In this document: piece by piece, positions 25,433-34,040 of the stretch
Position numbering within the stretch: the first letter of the stretch is position 1
Layout: each line of letters starts with the position of its first letter
From: CAYQJL01 sp964573295
GTDB lineage: Bacteria > Eisenbacteria > RBG-16-71-46 > CAIMUX01 > WJJG01
Length of the DNA: 64,000 nucleotides
Assembly: GCA_964573295.1 (NCBI GenBank)
Contig: CAZNJE010000018.1
Coordinates: 1-64,000 of the forward strand
Reading direction: 5' to 3'
The notes under the pieces: model-generated
Told to the model about the DNA's origin: nothing
The model's input: the letters and a program-made list of their open reading frames with translations, nothing else
Database searches by the model: none
Program-made: the position numbers and the translations under genes

Positions 25433-26536
25433 TCAGCGCCCGTTGACGGCTTTCTCGTAGACCCGCTCGGTTGCCTCGACCAGTCGCGGCCAGCTGTACT
25501 TCTCTTCGGCCAGCGTACGGCAGCGCGCCGCGGTAGCCGTCACCATATCCGGATGGTCCAGGCACATCTGCAGTTTCGAGCGCAGGTCCTGTACATCCCG
25601 AGACTTGAAGGTGATAGCCGAATCCTCGACAACCTCGATATTCTCGGGGATGTCGCTGGCCACCACGCAGCGGCCGAAGCTCAGTGCCTCGATGAGGGCG
25701 ATCGACAAGCCCTCCAGGATCGAGGGCTGCACCACCAGATAGGCGTTGCTCCAGAGCTCCTCGAGCACATCGCCGTAGACGTAGCCGACCATCTTGATAC
25801 GCTCGTCCCCCCCGCGCAGCCGTTCGAGCGACTGCACGTACGTATCCGAGAAGCTCGATCCACCCGCCATGACCAGCTTCGCGTCGGTGTTGATCTTGCG
25901 GAACGCCTCGATCAGGTAGTGGCACCCTTTCTCGGGCACCAAACGCCCCACCCACAATATGTAGCGGTCACGGTCGAGCCCCCAGCGTTTGATCCGGTTT
26001 GGCGGCCGGATGGTCCCGGGGTTCGTCCCGTTCGGGATCACATTCGTGTCGGCGTCGAACCGCTCTTTGAAGTACTTGCCCAGGGTTTCGGAGACGACGA
26101 TCGTTTCGTTGGGAAACGCCACCGCCGGCCGTTCACAAGCGCGCAGGAACCAGGTGGCGAACTTCCCCCACTTCCCGCGTTGCCAGTCGAGGCCATGGAC
26201 GGTGACGACCGTCTTCGAACCCACCACACGGGGCACGGCAGAGAAGAGCGAGGGCCCCAACGCGTGGTAGTGCACGACATCGTGCTTGTCCAGCAAGCTG
26301 TAGAGCGTCGTCAGCGCGCAGTGGGAAAACGCGTCCATGTGCTTCGTACGAACGCTCGGAATCCGCCGGTTGCGCACACCGCGGTACGGACCCCGGTGAT
26401 GGGAGTAGTAGAAGCGGCTGAAGACGGTTACGTCGTGGCCGCGCTGGACCAGCCGGGTGGCGATCTCCTCCACGTGGCGCTCGATGCCGCCGTAGGTGGC
26501 CGGGATCCCCTTCTGTCCGATCATCGCGATCTTCAT
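25433..26536 (-). CDS. GT4-family glycosyltransferase (DUF1972-type N-terminus)
   Basis: This 367-residue GT-B enzyme has an N-terminus, MKIAMIGQKGIPATYGGIERHVEE, of the type seen in rhamnosyl- and mannosyltransferases with a DUF1972 domain. The C-terminal half carries WVGRLVPEKGCHYLIEAF and QPSILEGLSIALIEAL with the retaining-enzyme EGLS motif. It probably adds a sugar to the lipid-linked repeat unit on the cytoplasmic face of the inner membrane. ATG 26536 lies 8 bp after the stop of the upstream glycosyltransferase, and its ribosome-binding site is weak. Donor and acceptor cannot be told from sequence. Confidence 0.88.
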   Translation of the reverse strand: MKIAMIGQKGIPATYGGIERHVEEIATRLVQRGHDVTVFSRFYYSHHRGPYRGVRNRRIPSVRTKHMDAFSHCALTTLYSLLDKHDVVHYHALGPSLFSAVPRVVGSKTVVTVHGLDWQRGKWGKFATWFLRACERPAVAFPNETIVVSETLGKYFKERFDADTNVIPNGTNPGTIRPPNRIKRWGLDRDRYILWVGRLVPEKGCHYLIEAFRKINTDAKLVMAGGSSFSDTYVQSLERLRGGDERIKMVGYVYGDVLEELWSNAYLVVQPSILEGLSIALIEALSFGRCVVASDIPENIEVVEDSAITFKSRDVQDLRSKLQMCLDHPDMVTATAARCRTLAEEKYSWPRLVEATERVYEKAVNGR

Positions 26537-26544
26537 CCGCGCAC

Positions 26545-27912
26545 CTACCCCCCCTGTCCCTGGGCCCCATCCCATGTCGCGACTGAATCGCCGGAAGGCG
26601 CGTCCTGCCTCACCGTCGCATCTCCTGGCGATTGTTCCCGCCTCGAGACCGCCTGTCCGTGAGGCGCATCCCGCGTTGCTACCGCCCGACCCTGGATCAG
26701 CCGGCCATAGAGGTCCTCGAGCCGTTCCATGTGCGGATCCGGACCGTAGCGCTCTTCGTCCAGCGCTCGCGCGGCCTCACCCATGGCCACCATCCGCTTC
26801 GGATCCGCTTCCATCTCCGCCAGGGCTCTCGACAGATCCTGGGCATTACCCGACTCGAATACCAGCCCCGTCTCGCCGTGCAGGACCATCTCGGGGATAC
26901 CACCGATATTGGCCCCCACCACGGGGGTCCCCAACGCGAAGCTCTCGAGCACGGCGAAGGGAAGGTTCTCATACCATTCCGAGGGCACCACCGTAAAGGC
27001 CGCGCCGCGAATCGTATCCTGCAGGGCCTCTCCCTGAAGATACCCGGAGAACTCCACGTTGGTGAGACCCCATTCGGCCGCCCGGCGCTTGAGCGTCGCC
27101 TCCAGCGGTCCCTCGCCCAAGATGCGGCAGCGCATGCGGCTCCCCCGGTGCAGGTGAACCGCCTCGAGCAGGGTGGCAATCCCCTTCTCGCGCGAGAGCC
27201 GGCCCAGGTAGATGTAGTAGTCGGAAGGCTTTGTCTCGGGCCGGTACTGGTCCATCGGCAGGAAGTAGGGAAAATGCACCAGCTTCTCGCGGGGCAACCC
27301 GAACTCGGCCACCTTCTCCAGCAGAAACCGGCTGGGGCACAGGAACAGGGAGACCTTGTGGTAGGTCTTGAGCCACTCGTGCACCGTGGCTTCCAGGAAA
27401 CCGACCACCGACGCGGGGGTGGAGTTCAGCAGGCAGCGGTGGCGCACGACGTTCCAGTAGCGGCCGCCCTTGCAACACTCGCAGATGCCCTCGGGCGTCA
27501 TCATCAGGTAGCCCGGGCAAACGACCTTGTAGTCATGCAGCGTGTGCACCATGGGCACGCCCCGCCGGTGGAGGGCCGTGATCAGCGAGGGTGAGATCTG
27601 GTGGTAGATGTTGTGCATGTGGGCCACCTGCGGGCGCAGCTCCCGTACAAGGCGATCCACATGGCGGACCGTTTCGCGGCTGTAGATGCTGCGCGCGCCG
27701 GCCTGCAGTTTCTGCCAGGGGCCCAAGCGGCCGTGATAATCCACCTCACCGACGAAGTAGCGTTCGTGCGGCGTCGGCAGGTTCCGCCGATGGCGCATCG
27801 CGAAAGGAATGACCTCGTGCCCGCGCTCGGTCAAGCGCTGGCTCACGTCGAGGTAGTAGCGCTCCGCGCCTCCCTTCACAAAGTGGTACTTGTTCGCCTG
27901 CACTACGCGCAC
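26545..27912 (-). CDS. GT4-family glycosyltransferase
   Basis: This protein has about 455 residues from GTG 27912, which has AAGGGGGAG 8 nt upstream. An in-frame ATG 30 codons earlier precedes only low-complexity sequence. It is a GT-B protein with KGGAERYYLDVSQRL near the N-terminus, HNIYHQISPS, HTLHDYKVVCPGY, a CECCKGG cysteine cluster seen in a subset of polysaccharide GT4 enzymes, YLGRLSREKGI, and PSEWYENLPFAVLESFALGTPVV. The last ~45 residues are a Gln/Asp/Ser-rich tail. It acts in the exopolysaccharide pathway with the next gene. Confidence 0.87.
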   Translation of the reverse strand: MRVVQANKYHFVKGGAERYYLDVSQRLTERGHEVIPFAMRHRRNLPTPHERYFVGEVDYHGRLGPWQKLQAGARSIYSRETVRHVDRLVRELRPQVAHMHNIYHQISPSLITALHRRGVPMVHTLHDYKVVCPGYLMMTPEGICECCKGGRYWNVVRHRCLLNSTPASVVGFLEATVHEWLKTYHKVSLFLCPSRFLLEKVAEFGLPREKLVHFPYFLPMDQYRPETKPSDYYIYLGRLSREKGIATLLEAVHLHRGSRMRCRILGEGPLEATLKRRAAEWGLTNVEFSGYLQGEALQDTIRGAAFTVVPSEWYENLPFAVLESFALGTPVVGANIGGIPEMVLHGETGLVFESGNAQDLSRALAEMEADPKRMVAMGEAARALDEERYGPDPHMERLEDLYGRLIQGRAVATRDAPHGQAVSRREQSPGDATVRQDAPSGDSVATWDGAQGQGG

Positions 27913-28081
27913 GTTGTCCGCTCCCCCTTCACCCTCATTCAGCTTCCGGTTGCGGCGCGCCGGCCCCGGGCCGCCCAGCGCCGCGTTGGTGCGAGCCGCC
28001 ATCGTCTCGATCGTTAACTCGGCTTCGCTGTCTCCATCCGCATCCTCACCGCCGCTCGTAGCGGCCTGTCCCGGGCTCTAT

Positions 28082-28236
28082 CTGGCCCAAGCTGGACCTG
28101 GCTGGACCAAGCTGGACCTAGCTGGACCTAGCTGGACCTAGCTACCCCTAGCTGCCCCTAGCTGCCCCTAGCTGCCCCTACCTGGACCTAGCTGGACCCT
28201 AGCTGGACCCTAGCTGCCCCTAGCTGGCCCTAGCTG
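28082..28236. repeat. 10-bp tandem array overlapping the sugar transferase stop
   Basis: About fifteen units of AGCTGGACCT, AGCTGCCCCT or CTAGCTGGCC-type sequence with period 10 or 11 fill most of the 317-bp gap between the GT4 and sugar transferase genes. The stop codon of the latter (CTA at 28230-28232 on the plus strand) is part of a unit. Confidence 0.92.
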
Positions 28237-29072
28237 GCCCCGTCCCCGCGCAGGACCGCCGGGACTGTCATGACCAGTGTCTTCAAATCCGTTCCGAAGG
28301 AGAGATTGTCGATGTAGTGCATGTCCAGGCGCATCCATTCGTCGAATTGGATCTTGTTGCGACCGCTGACCTGCCAGAGGCAGGTGATGCCGGGCGTCAC
28401 CGAGAGCCGGCGACGGTGCCAGGGCTCGTACAGCTCCACTTCTTCGGGAATCGGAGGGCGCGGCCCCACGAGGCTCATCTCGCCGCGGAGCACGTGCCAC
28501 AGCTGGGGCAGCTCGTCGAGCGAGGTTCTGCGCAGCACGCGACCGACCCGTGTCATTCGCGGATCGTTGCGAATCTTGAAGACCGGGCCGTCCATCTCGT
28601 TCAGGTGTTCGAGCTGCGCCTTGAGCTTCTCGGCGTCCGCACGCATGGTCCGGAACTTGAGGAACTGGAAGTGACCGGCACGCCGTCCGACGCGTGTGGA
28701 ACGGTAGAAGACCGGTCCCTTCGAATCGAGCTTGATCGCGAGGGCCACGATCAGAAAGACCGGACTCAGGCACAGCAAGCCGGTTCCGGATACGCACACG
28801 TCGAAGATGCGCTTGCCGTAGCGCTGATAGAATCCGCGGGGCACGAAACCGAGGGCGGGATCACCACCGGGCGTGGCGGTAGGTGTGGGCTTGGATGTAC
28901 CCATGGATGTGCCCGTGGATGGGGCCATGGATGTGCCCGTGGATCTGCCCGTGGATGGGGCCATGGATGTGCCCGTGGATGTGCCCGTGGATGGGGCCGT
29001 AGCTGGGGGTCTGGGTGTGGCCGGATGAGAGCCGCCTCCACGATCCCCGTCTGCGCGAAATACCTGCCGCAT
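28230..29072 (-). CDS. Polyprenyl-phosphate sugar-1-phosphate transferase (initiating enzyme)
   Basis: This 280-residue bacterial sugar transferase starts repeat-unit synthesis by moving sugar-1-phosphate onto undecaprenyl phosphate. The conserved domain (~75-280) has KRIFDVCVSGTGLL, a membrane hairpin, GPVFYRSTRVGRRAGHF, KFRTMR, the DELPQLWHVLRGEMSLVGPRPP block and TPGITCLWQVSGRN. It is of the short type without the four N-terminal membrane helices. The first ~65 residues are a Thr/Gly/Ser/Met repeat (TGTS, MAPS) encoded by a 12-bp array. The true start could be inside that array. Confidence 0.9.
   Translation of the reverse strand: MRQVFRADGDRGGGSHPATPRPPATAPSTGTSTGTSMAPSTGRSTGTSMAPSTGTSMGTSKPTPTATPGGDPALGFVPRGFYQRYGKRIFDVCVSGTGLLCLSPVFLIVALAIKLDSKGPVFYRSTRVGRRAGHFQFLKFRTMRADAEKLKAQLEHLNEMDGPVFKIRNDPRMTRVGRVLRRTSLDELPQLWHVLRGEMSLVGPRPPIPEEVELYEPWHRRRLSVTPGITCLWQVSGRNKIQFDEWMRLDMHYIDNLSFGTDLKTLVMTVPAVLRGDGAS
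28887..29000. repeat. 12-bp array encoding the sugar transferase N-terminus
   Basis: Units of GTGGATGTGCCC and GTGGATGGGGCC repeat about nine times with period 12 and encode TGTS/MAPS tetrapeptides on the minus strand. Confidence 0.93.
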
Positions 29073-29318
29073 GGACTCGCCCGCCTGCTCCTACATCAGA
29101 ACCCGTCCCTGACCATTCCGGCGCACACAACAGTACGCGCACGCCGGTACGTATCCGATGAACGCATCGTGGCCCCGGATCAGGGTCGGGCAAAGGACGC
29201 ATGTCTTCCGGACACTCCAGCTCTGGGGTCCGGATGCTCAGGTATCAAGGGATCGCTAGGCAGTACCTCCTATGCCGCAGGTATCGGCCACCGTGCCGCT
29301 TACCTTTGCAATTGAATG

Positions 29319-29348
29319 AGCTTAGCACCTACGATGCCACACGGTCAA
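29319..29348 (-). promoter_or_regulatory. Possible minus-strand promoter within the EPS locus
   Basis: On the minus strand TTGACC (29348-29343) is followed after 18 bp by TAAGCT (29324-29319). The -35 is good and the -10 is poor. It would start a transcript for the sugar transferase and downstream glycosyltransferases with a leader of about 240 nt. Confidence 0.35.
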
Positions 29349-29364
29349 TGGGGCTGGCCGGCTC

Positions 29365-29502
29365 GCTGCAACCGGTAGCGCTGGCCCCCAAGGACGGGCG
29401 CCCTCGACCCGCTGCAACCGGCAACGCTGGCCCCTAAGGACGGGCGCCCGCGGCCCGCTGCAACCGGCAACGCTGGCCCCTAAGGACGGGCGCCCTCGGC
29501 CC
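29365..29502. repeat. 46-bp direct repeat, three copies
   Basis: Copies begin at 29365, 29411 and 29457 with GCTGCAACCGG and contain AAGGACGGGCGCCC. They differ at a few positions. This is the longest unit among the intergenic arrays. Confidence 0.95.
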
Positions 29503-29508
29503 CCGCCG

Positions 29509-30525
29509 TCAACCCTGTGCCGGCGGCTCGAGGTCCTCCTGGCGGGAGATCCGTTGCACCTGGGCGAGGGACAGGTTCTCCCGGATCAGGTAGATGAGTC
29601 CCACAAACACCACGGGAAACCACTGTGTCGCGTGGTAGAGGATCGAGAAACTCAGGGCCCGGTCGGTATCCCGGTAGCCAATGATGGCCAGTCCCAGCAC
29701 CGCCGCGGCCTGAAGGGTGCCTACGAATCCCGGCCCCGACGGCACCATGACACCGATGGCCATGACCACCAGAACCATCAAGCTCGCCGTCGCCGGAAGC
29801 TCGGTCCCGCCCGATTCCAGCCTGGCCGAGGCAAAGCAGAGCTCGATGACCACCGTGATGAGCCCCCACATCACGAGCGTCAAGACCCCGATCCCCACCA
29901 GACGGCGGAAATCACGCAAGATCCCAAGGCCCTCCCCGAAGCTCTGCAGCATACCGATCAGGCGGTCCCGGATCCGCGCGGGCAGACACCAGCCCACCAG
30001 ACGCGTGATCGGTTCCGGCTTCAGATAGAAGAAGACGAGGCCGGCGAGCGCGATGAATCCGGCCACGAAGGCGAAGAGCACGCCGAACTTGAACGACCGG
30101 TGGTAGAAGGGCGCAAAGACGAGCAGGATGCCGAAGATCCCGATCATGCAGAACAGGTCGAAGAGTCGTTCGATGATGATGGTGGCGAAGGCGGCCGAAC
30201 CGCGCAGGCCCGTCGAACGGCTCAGGACGTAGGCGCGAATGACCTCCCCCAGTCGCATGGGCAGCAGGTTGTTGGACATGAAGCCGATGGAGGTCGCGCT
30301 GAAGAGTGTGTTTGGGCCGACGCGCTCGAGCGGGGCCAGAAGCAAGCCCCACCGCAGGGCGCGCACATACAACGAGAGGATCGTGATGAGCGAGGCCGGC
30401 GCGAGGAGCCAGTAGCGGGCGGTGCTCAAGTGCGTCCATAACTCACCGAAATCGGTCTTGCGAAAGGCAAGGTACAGGAAGACCCCGCTCAGCAGCAGGC
30501 CGATGATCATCGAATGTCGCTTCAT
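29509..30525 (-). CDS. Flippase-like integral membrane protein (LPG synthase TM / UPF0104 family)
   Basis: This 338-residue protein begins MKRHSMIIGLLLSGVFLYLA and has about eight predicted membrane segments. The family hallmarks SNNLLPMRLGEVIRAYVL and IIERLFDLF are present, as is VMVPSGPGFVGTLQAAAV near the C-terminus. Relatives include the membrane part of MprF and AglD-like proteins, and a lipid or lipid-linked sugar translocation role is often proposed. No Wzx-type flippase is seen in this locus, so it might fill that role (inference). ATG 30525 is chosen because the frame upstream is only array sequence. Confidence 0.85.
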   Translation of the reverse strand: MKRHSMIIGLLLSGVFLYLAFRKTDFGELWTHLSTARYWLLAPASLITILSLYVRALRWGLLLAPLERVGPNTLFSATSIGFMSNNLLPMRLGEVIRAYVLSRSTGLRGSAAFATIIIERLFDLFCMIGIFGILLVFAPFYHRSFKFGVLFAFVAGFIALAGLVFFYLKPEPITRLVGWCLPARIRDRLIGMLQSFGEGLGILRDFRRLVGIGVLTLVMWGLITVVIELCFASARLESGGTELPATASLMVLVVMAIGVMVPSGPGFVGTLQAAAVLGLAIIGYRDTDRALSFSILYHATQWFPVVFVGLIYLIRENLSLAQVQRISRQEDLEPPAQG

Positions 30526-30529
30526 CCCG

Positions 30530-30710
30530 GTCCTCGTCCTGGTCCTCGCGCTCGCCCCGGTCCTCGTCCTGGTCCTCGCTCTGGTCCTGTTGCTCGCCCT
30601 GGTCCTGGCCCTTGCTCTGTTGCTCGCCCGCCCGCATCCGCAACGCACTCGGAGCCGGCCGCGCGTCGGGCCGCGGCCACACACGCACTCGGAGCCGGCC
30701 GCGTATCGGG
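30530..30710. repeat. Degenerate GGTCCTCGTCCT array plus a duplicated ~30-bp block
   Basis: Units of 6, 12 and 18 bp built from GGTCCT and CTCGCCC run from 30530 to ~30625. A separate block containing GCACTCGGAGCCGGCCGCG occurs twice at ~30646-30705. Confidence 0.8.
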
Positions 30711-30731
30711 TGAGCGCCACCCGATGCGAAT

Positions 30732-31880
30732 CTAGCGGGCCAAGTCCTCGAGCTCGCGGCAGATCAACGGGCCGATGTCCATGATGCTGGCCACCCTGGC
30801 GTGGTCGTAGTTGGCCAGCAACATCGTGTCGGAATCTACATGCTGCGGATGGTATCCGTGCATCGCCTGCGGCCCGCTGCGCCCCATGAAGCTCGGAACG
30901 AAAAGCTCCCCGGCGTCGGCCAGGAAGATCATCTCGCCGTAACGCCGGTCGGGGAACAGGATTCCCAGGCGCGCGAGCTCGTCATCCTCGACGATCCGGC
31001 CACCCGGCAAGGCCCGTAGCAACGCCTCGACCTGCTCCCGCACACCCGGTTCGAAGAACCAGAAGCGCGCCATGGTCGAGTCGATGAAACCCAGGTAATG
31101 CTTCGGCATTCGAAGACCCAAACTTCCGAGGGGACCCAGGATATCGTGGCTGGAATGCACATCGGCCATGCCATGGTCGCCGAAGATCAGGAGGCGAACC
31201 TCCCGGTAAGAGGACTGCGCGAGCTCGAGCATCCGGTAGGCAAACGCCTCGAAGTCTTTCAAGCAGCCGGCTGTCGGCTGGCTGCGGGTGCCGTGGGCGT
31301 GCATCACCGCATCCAGACGGGGCGAGTAGAAGAAGAGGAAATCGTCCTCGCCGCGCCGGATCGCCTCTTCCAACCCACGGCGATTGTCGTCTTCCGGCGT
31401 GTTCCAGGTCCAGGTCTGGTGCTTCAGTTTCAAGCGCGCGGCCACGTCGAACGGCGTCTCGATGCCCGGAAAGGCGCCTGCCTTGTAGATATCCACCCGC
31501 TGGCATAGATCGAATTGCGGCAAGAGCGTGGGCGGGATCTCGTAGAGACTGAAGTAGCCGGTGATCCCGCGGTGCCAGAGAGCCCGGGTGATCCAGCGAC
31601 GGGTGAAGCCGTTGCGCCCGAGGAGTCCCGAGGTCAACCACAGCATGGGGGTGAACGGCCGGAAGACCGAATGCTCGGGATCCCGCAGGTACATACCCCA
31701 GTGACCGTGTTCGACCGGCGGCCTGCCGGTGAGCAGTGAGGGCACGCAGGCGCTCGAGTAGCCACAAACGCTATGCACCGGACCGTCCGGGGCGCCCAGC
31801 TGCGTGAAAGAGTCCCACTCCTTGACCAGCCGGTGGCCCAGGGCATCGATCATGATGATCAAGACCAAGCGATCGCGCAC
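30732..31880 (-). CDS. Alkaline-phosphatase-superfamily phosphodiesterase-like protein
   Basis: This 382-residue protein has the superfamily metal sites: Asp12 in IMIDALG, a nucleophile region VCGYSSACVPSLLTGRPP, DAVMHAHG, FGDHGMADVHS and MHGYHPQH. GTG 31880 has AGGGAGG 5 nt upstream and is preferred over a TTG six codons earlier. There is no signal peptide, so it appears cytoplasmic. The adjacent nucleotidyltransferase-like gene is 27 bp upstream, suggesting one operon. The substrate is unknown; family members cleave phosphodiesters, phosphonates or phosphoglycerol groups, so polymer decoration or precursor turnover is possible. Confidence 0.8.
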   Translation of the reverse strand: MRDRLVLIIMIDALGHRLVKEWDSFTQLGAPDGPVHSVCGYSSACVPSLLTGRPPVEHGHWGMYLRDPEHSVFRPFTPMLWLTSGLLGRNGFTRRWITRALWHRGITGYFSLYEIPPTLLPQFDLCQRVDIYKAGAFPGIETPFDVAARLKLKHQTWTWNTPEDDNRRGLEEAIRRGEDDFLFFYSPRLDAVMHAHGTRSQPTAGCLKDFEAFAYRMLELAQSSYREVRLLIFGDHGMADVHSSHDILGPLGSLGLRMPKHYLGFIDSTMARFWFFEPGVREQVEALLRALPGGRIVEDDELARLGILFPDRRYGEMIFLADAGELFVPSFMGRSGPQAMHGYHPQHVDSDTMLLANYDHARVASIMDIGPLICRELEDLAR

Positions 31881-31907
31881 ACCATCCTCCCTCGCCAAGC
31901 GCGGCGC

Positions 31908-33200
31908 CTAGGCGCCGGCGACATCGATCCACTGCACGAGATCCATCAGTCTACCCAAGATGGGGTCTGCAAAGCCATGATGCTGTCCACCATCGTTCGG
32001 ACAGGCCGGCAGTCGGCGGCGCAAGGTCTCCCCCACATCGCTCGGACTCCCGCGCAGCACTTCGGTCCACAGGCTGGGGCTGCCGCCGGGGTCCAAGCCC
32101 GCCCGCAGATAGGTTTCCGTCCAGTAGAGACAGAGCAAGAAGCTGCCCAATGTCGCCGGCCAGCAGCCTGGGCCCCAGCCGCGCACCAGCTGCAGCGCAC
32201 CGGGCAGTGAGCAGCCCGGCGGCCGCCGGCGCACCATTCGGGTCCAGCGCCTGGCCCGTTCGCGCCATGGGCCACCTTCGGAGCCCAAGAGCACGCGCCA
32301 GCTGCGGGCATCGTCAAACCTGAACGCGCGGACGCCGCAAGCCTGGGCGCCGTCGATCAGAATGCGCCTGGCCAGGGGCGCCACGATCCGCCCGTCGGCG
32401 CCCGGCGGCGGCCACGCCGGATCGAGGCGCCACAGGCCCCAGGCCCGCGTCGTCGATAGCAGGGCCTCGGCATCGGGCAGGGCCCGCCGGCAGAGCGGGC
32501 CGTCCACCGCCGCGAGCCGGCGGCGAATCGAGCCTTCCAGCATCCCGTGTAAGGCCAGGTACGCCTTGCAGGCATCCAGCACCAACTTGCCGGCCTGGTG
32601 AGCCTCCCGCCAGTCGCCCGGCTGTGGGAGGCGCGCCCATTCGTCCCGAGCCCCTCGCTCCCGCAGGTGAGGCCGTGACAGATGCGCCCGCATCAGCTCG
32701 GCCACGCGGTTGACCAGCAGCCGCACGCTCTCGAAGGGGGCTGGCTCGGCCTTGATCCAATCACCCAGCACAGCGGGATCACCCGCCAGCACGAATGGCC
32801 GGCGCGAGATCTCGCAGATCTCCAGCGTCATGGGCATGCGCGGCAAGTCGGGCAGAGAGATGAATCCGGCATCGATGGGGTAGCCGGTCAAACCAGCCCG
32901 CTCAGCGTAGGGTTCGGTCGCGGTCCGCAATGCCCGGCGAAATGCCTCGCGTTCATCGACCGTGCCCATGCGGCGCGCAAAGATGCCCACGTCGAGATCC
33001 GAGAGGGGCAGATAGCGCCGCCGGCCGTCTTCCTCGAACGCCACACCGGCCGCCTCGCCGTAGGCGGCGCTGCCCATCAGGAGGACCAGGGCCGGTTCGA
33101 ACGGGCCCGCCTGTTCCTCGATCCAGGCCCGGGCCGGATCCAGCACGTCCCACAGCGCATCGCTGAAGCCGGCCTGGATCGACAACGGGTTCCGCGGCAT
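31908..33200 (-). CDS. Nucleotidyltransferase-fold protein of unknown role
   Basis: This 430-residue protein carries the minimal nucleotidyltransferase active site: LLMGSAAYGEA (~41-51) followed by the Asp-x-Asp motif LSDLDVGIFA (~66-75), and a third acidic position could be the Asp in PIDAGFI. The C-terminal two thirds is helical and Arg/Trp/Pro-rich, with no family I recognise. Stop and start neighbours are within 6-27 bp, so it belongs to the exopolysaccharide operon. It may transfer a nucleotide to a small molecule or protein. Its function is open. Confidence 0.7.
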   Translation of the reverse strand: MPRNPLSIQAGFSDALWDVLDPARAWIEEQAGPFEPALVLLMGSAAYGEAAGVAFEEDGRRRYLPLSDLDVGIFARRMGTVDEREAFRRALRTATEPYAERAGLTGYPIDAGFISLPDLPRMPMTLEICEISRRPFVLAGDPAVLGDWIKAEPAPFESVRLLVNRVAELMRAHLSRPHLRERGARDEWARLPQPGDWREAHQAGKLVLDACKAYLALHGMLEGSIRRRLAAVDGPLCRRALPDAEALLSTTRAWGLWRLDPAWPPPGADGRIVAPLARRILIDGAQACGVRAFRFDDARSWRVLLGSEGGPWRERARRWTRMVRRRPPGCSLPGALQLVRGWGPGCWPATLGSFLLCLYWTETYLRAGLDPGGSPSLWTEVLRGSPSDVGETLRRRLPACPNDGGQHHGFADPILGRLMDLVQWIDVAGA

Positions 33201-33206
33201 CGATGC

Positions 33207-34040
33207 CTAGACCCGTTCGCGCAGGAACCCGGGCAGGCTCTCCTTGCGGGCATTCAGGACTGTGCCCAGAATGCGGCAGCGCGAGAAGTTGAGCTCGGCC
33301 ACCGCTCGCTGGACGATCTCGCGGCGGGTACGATTCGCTCGCACTACCAGAACCACCCCATCACTGGCGGCCCCGATGAGCGGCGCCTCGGGGTGCTCCA
33401 GCGCGGCGGCGTTGTCGACGACCACCGTGTCGTAGAATCCCCCCAGCTCTTCGAACAGGGACCGGATCTGTCCGGAGCTGACCGCCTCGACGTGACGGAT
33501 GCGGTCCCGGCCGGCCGGCAGGAAGTGCAGGTTGGCTTGTTCGGTTCGCAGGATCACCTTCTCGAGGGGACCGCCGCCCCGGAGCAACTCGGTCAGGCCG
33601 TCGCAGTCCCCAACCGCTTCGGAGAGGCTGGGAGCGGAACGCGCCATGTCGGCATCGATCAGCAGTACACGCTTCTCGGCCACACGGGCGAGGAGGTAGG
33701 CGAAGTGGACCGCCAGGGTCGTAGTTCCCTCGCCGGGCAGGGCCGCCGTGAAGGAAATGACCCGGCGCTGGTTGCGGCTAAGCAACACCTCGGTGTTCTC
33801 ACGCAGGACGTCGAGTTCGCGCAGGAAATCGGTGCTCGGCTCCCCGAGCAATCCACCGGTAACCCCATCCTCGGGCTCGAAGCCGCCGGAGGGGGCCCGC
33901 TGCGGAGGCACCGGTGGAGCCGGGGGCTCTTCAGGCCCGGCGTCGCGACCACCGCCCGGCGGGGCACCAGGCGGCGCTGTCTCGTCGCCCGAGCCCTTGC
34001 CGCTCTTCGACTTCTGCAAGGCATCGTAGATATGACTCAT
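33207..34040 (-). CDS. BY-kinase-like polysaccharide ATPase lacking a tyrosine tail
   Basis: This 277-residue protein opens with MSHIYDALQKSK, typical of the CpsD/CapB tyrosine autokinases attached to exopolysaccharide loci. It has Walker A ALPGEGTTTLA (~101), Walker A' VLLIDADMARSAP (~126-138) and a Walker B-like VVVDNAAA (~208). The stretch 12-60 is Pro/Gly-rich. The C-terminal tyrosine cluster that is autophosphorylated in such kinases is absent; the protein ends SLPGFLRERV. It probably regulates polymer length with the Wzz-like protein, but perhaps not as a tyrosine kinase. Its start overlaps the stop of the ExeA-like gene (ATGA). Confidence 0.83.
   Translation of the reverse strand: MSHIYDALQKSKSGKGSGDETAPPGAPPGGGRDAGPEEPPAPPVPPQRAPSGGFEPEDGVTGGLLGEPSTDFLRELDVLRENTEVLLSRNQRRVISFTAALPGEGTTTLAVHFAYLLARVAEKRVLLIDADMARSAPSLSEAVGDCDGLTELLRGGGPLEKVILRTEQANLHFLPAGRDRIRHVEAVSSGQIRSLFEELGGFYDTVVVDNAAALEHPEAPLIGAASDGVVLVVRANRTRREIVQRAVAELNFSRCRILGTVLNARKESLPGFLRERV

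Larger units (their letters stand above)
29073..29508. other. Spacer between flippase-like and sugar transferase genes
   Basis: This 436-bp gap has no gene. It holds a possible minus-strand promoter (29319-29348) and a 46-bp triplicate array that ends just before the flippase-like stop. Confidence 0.6.
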
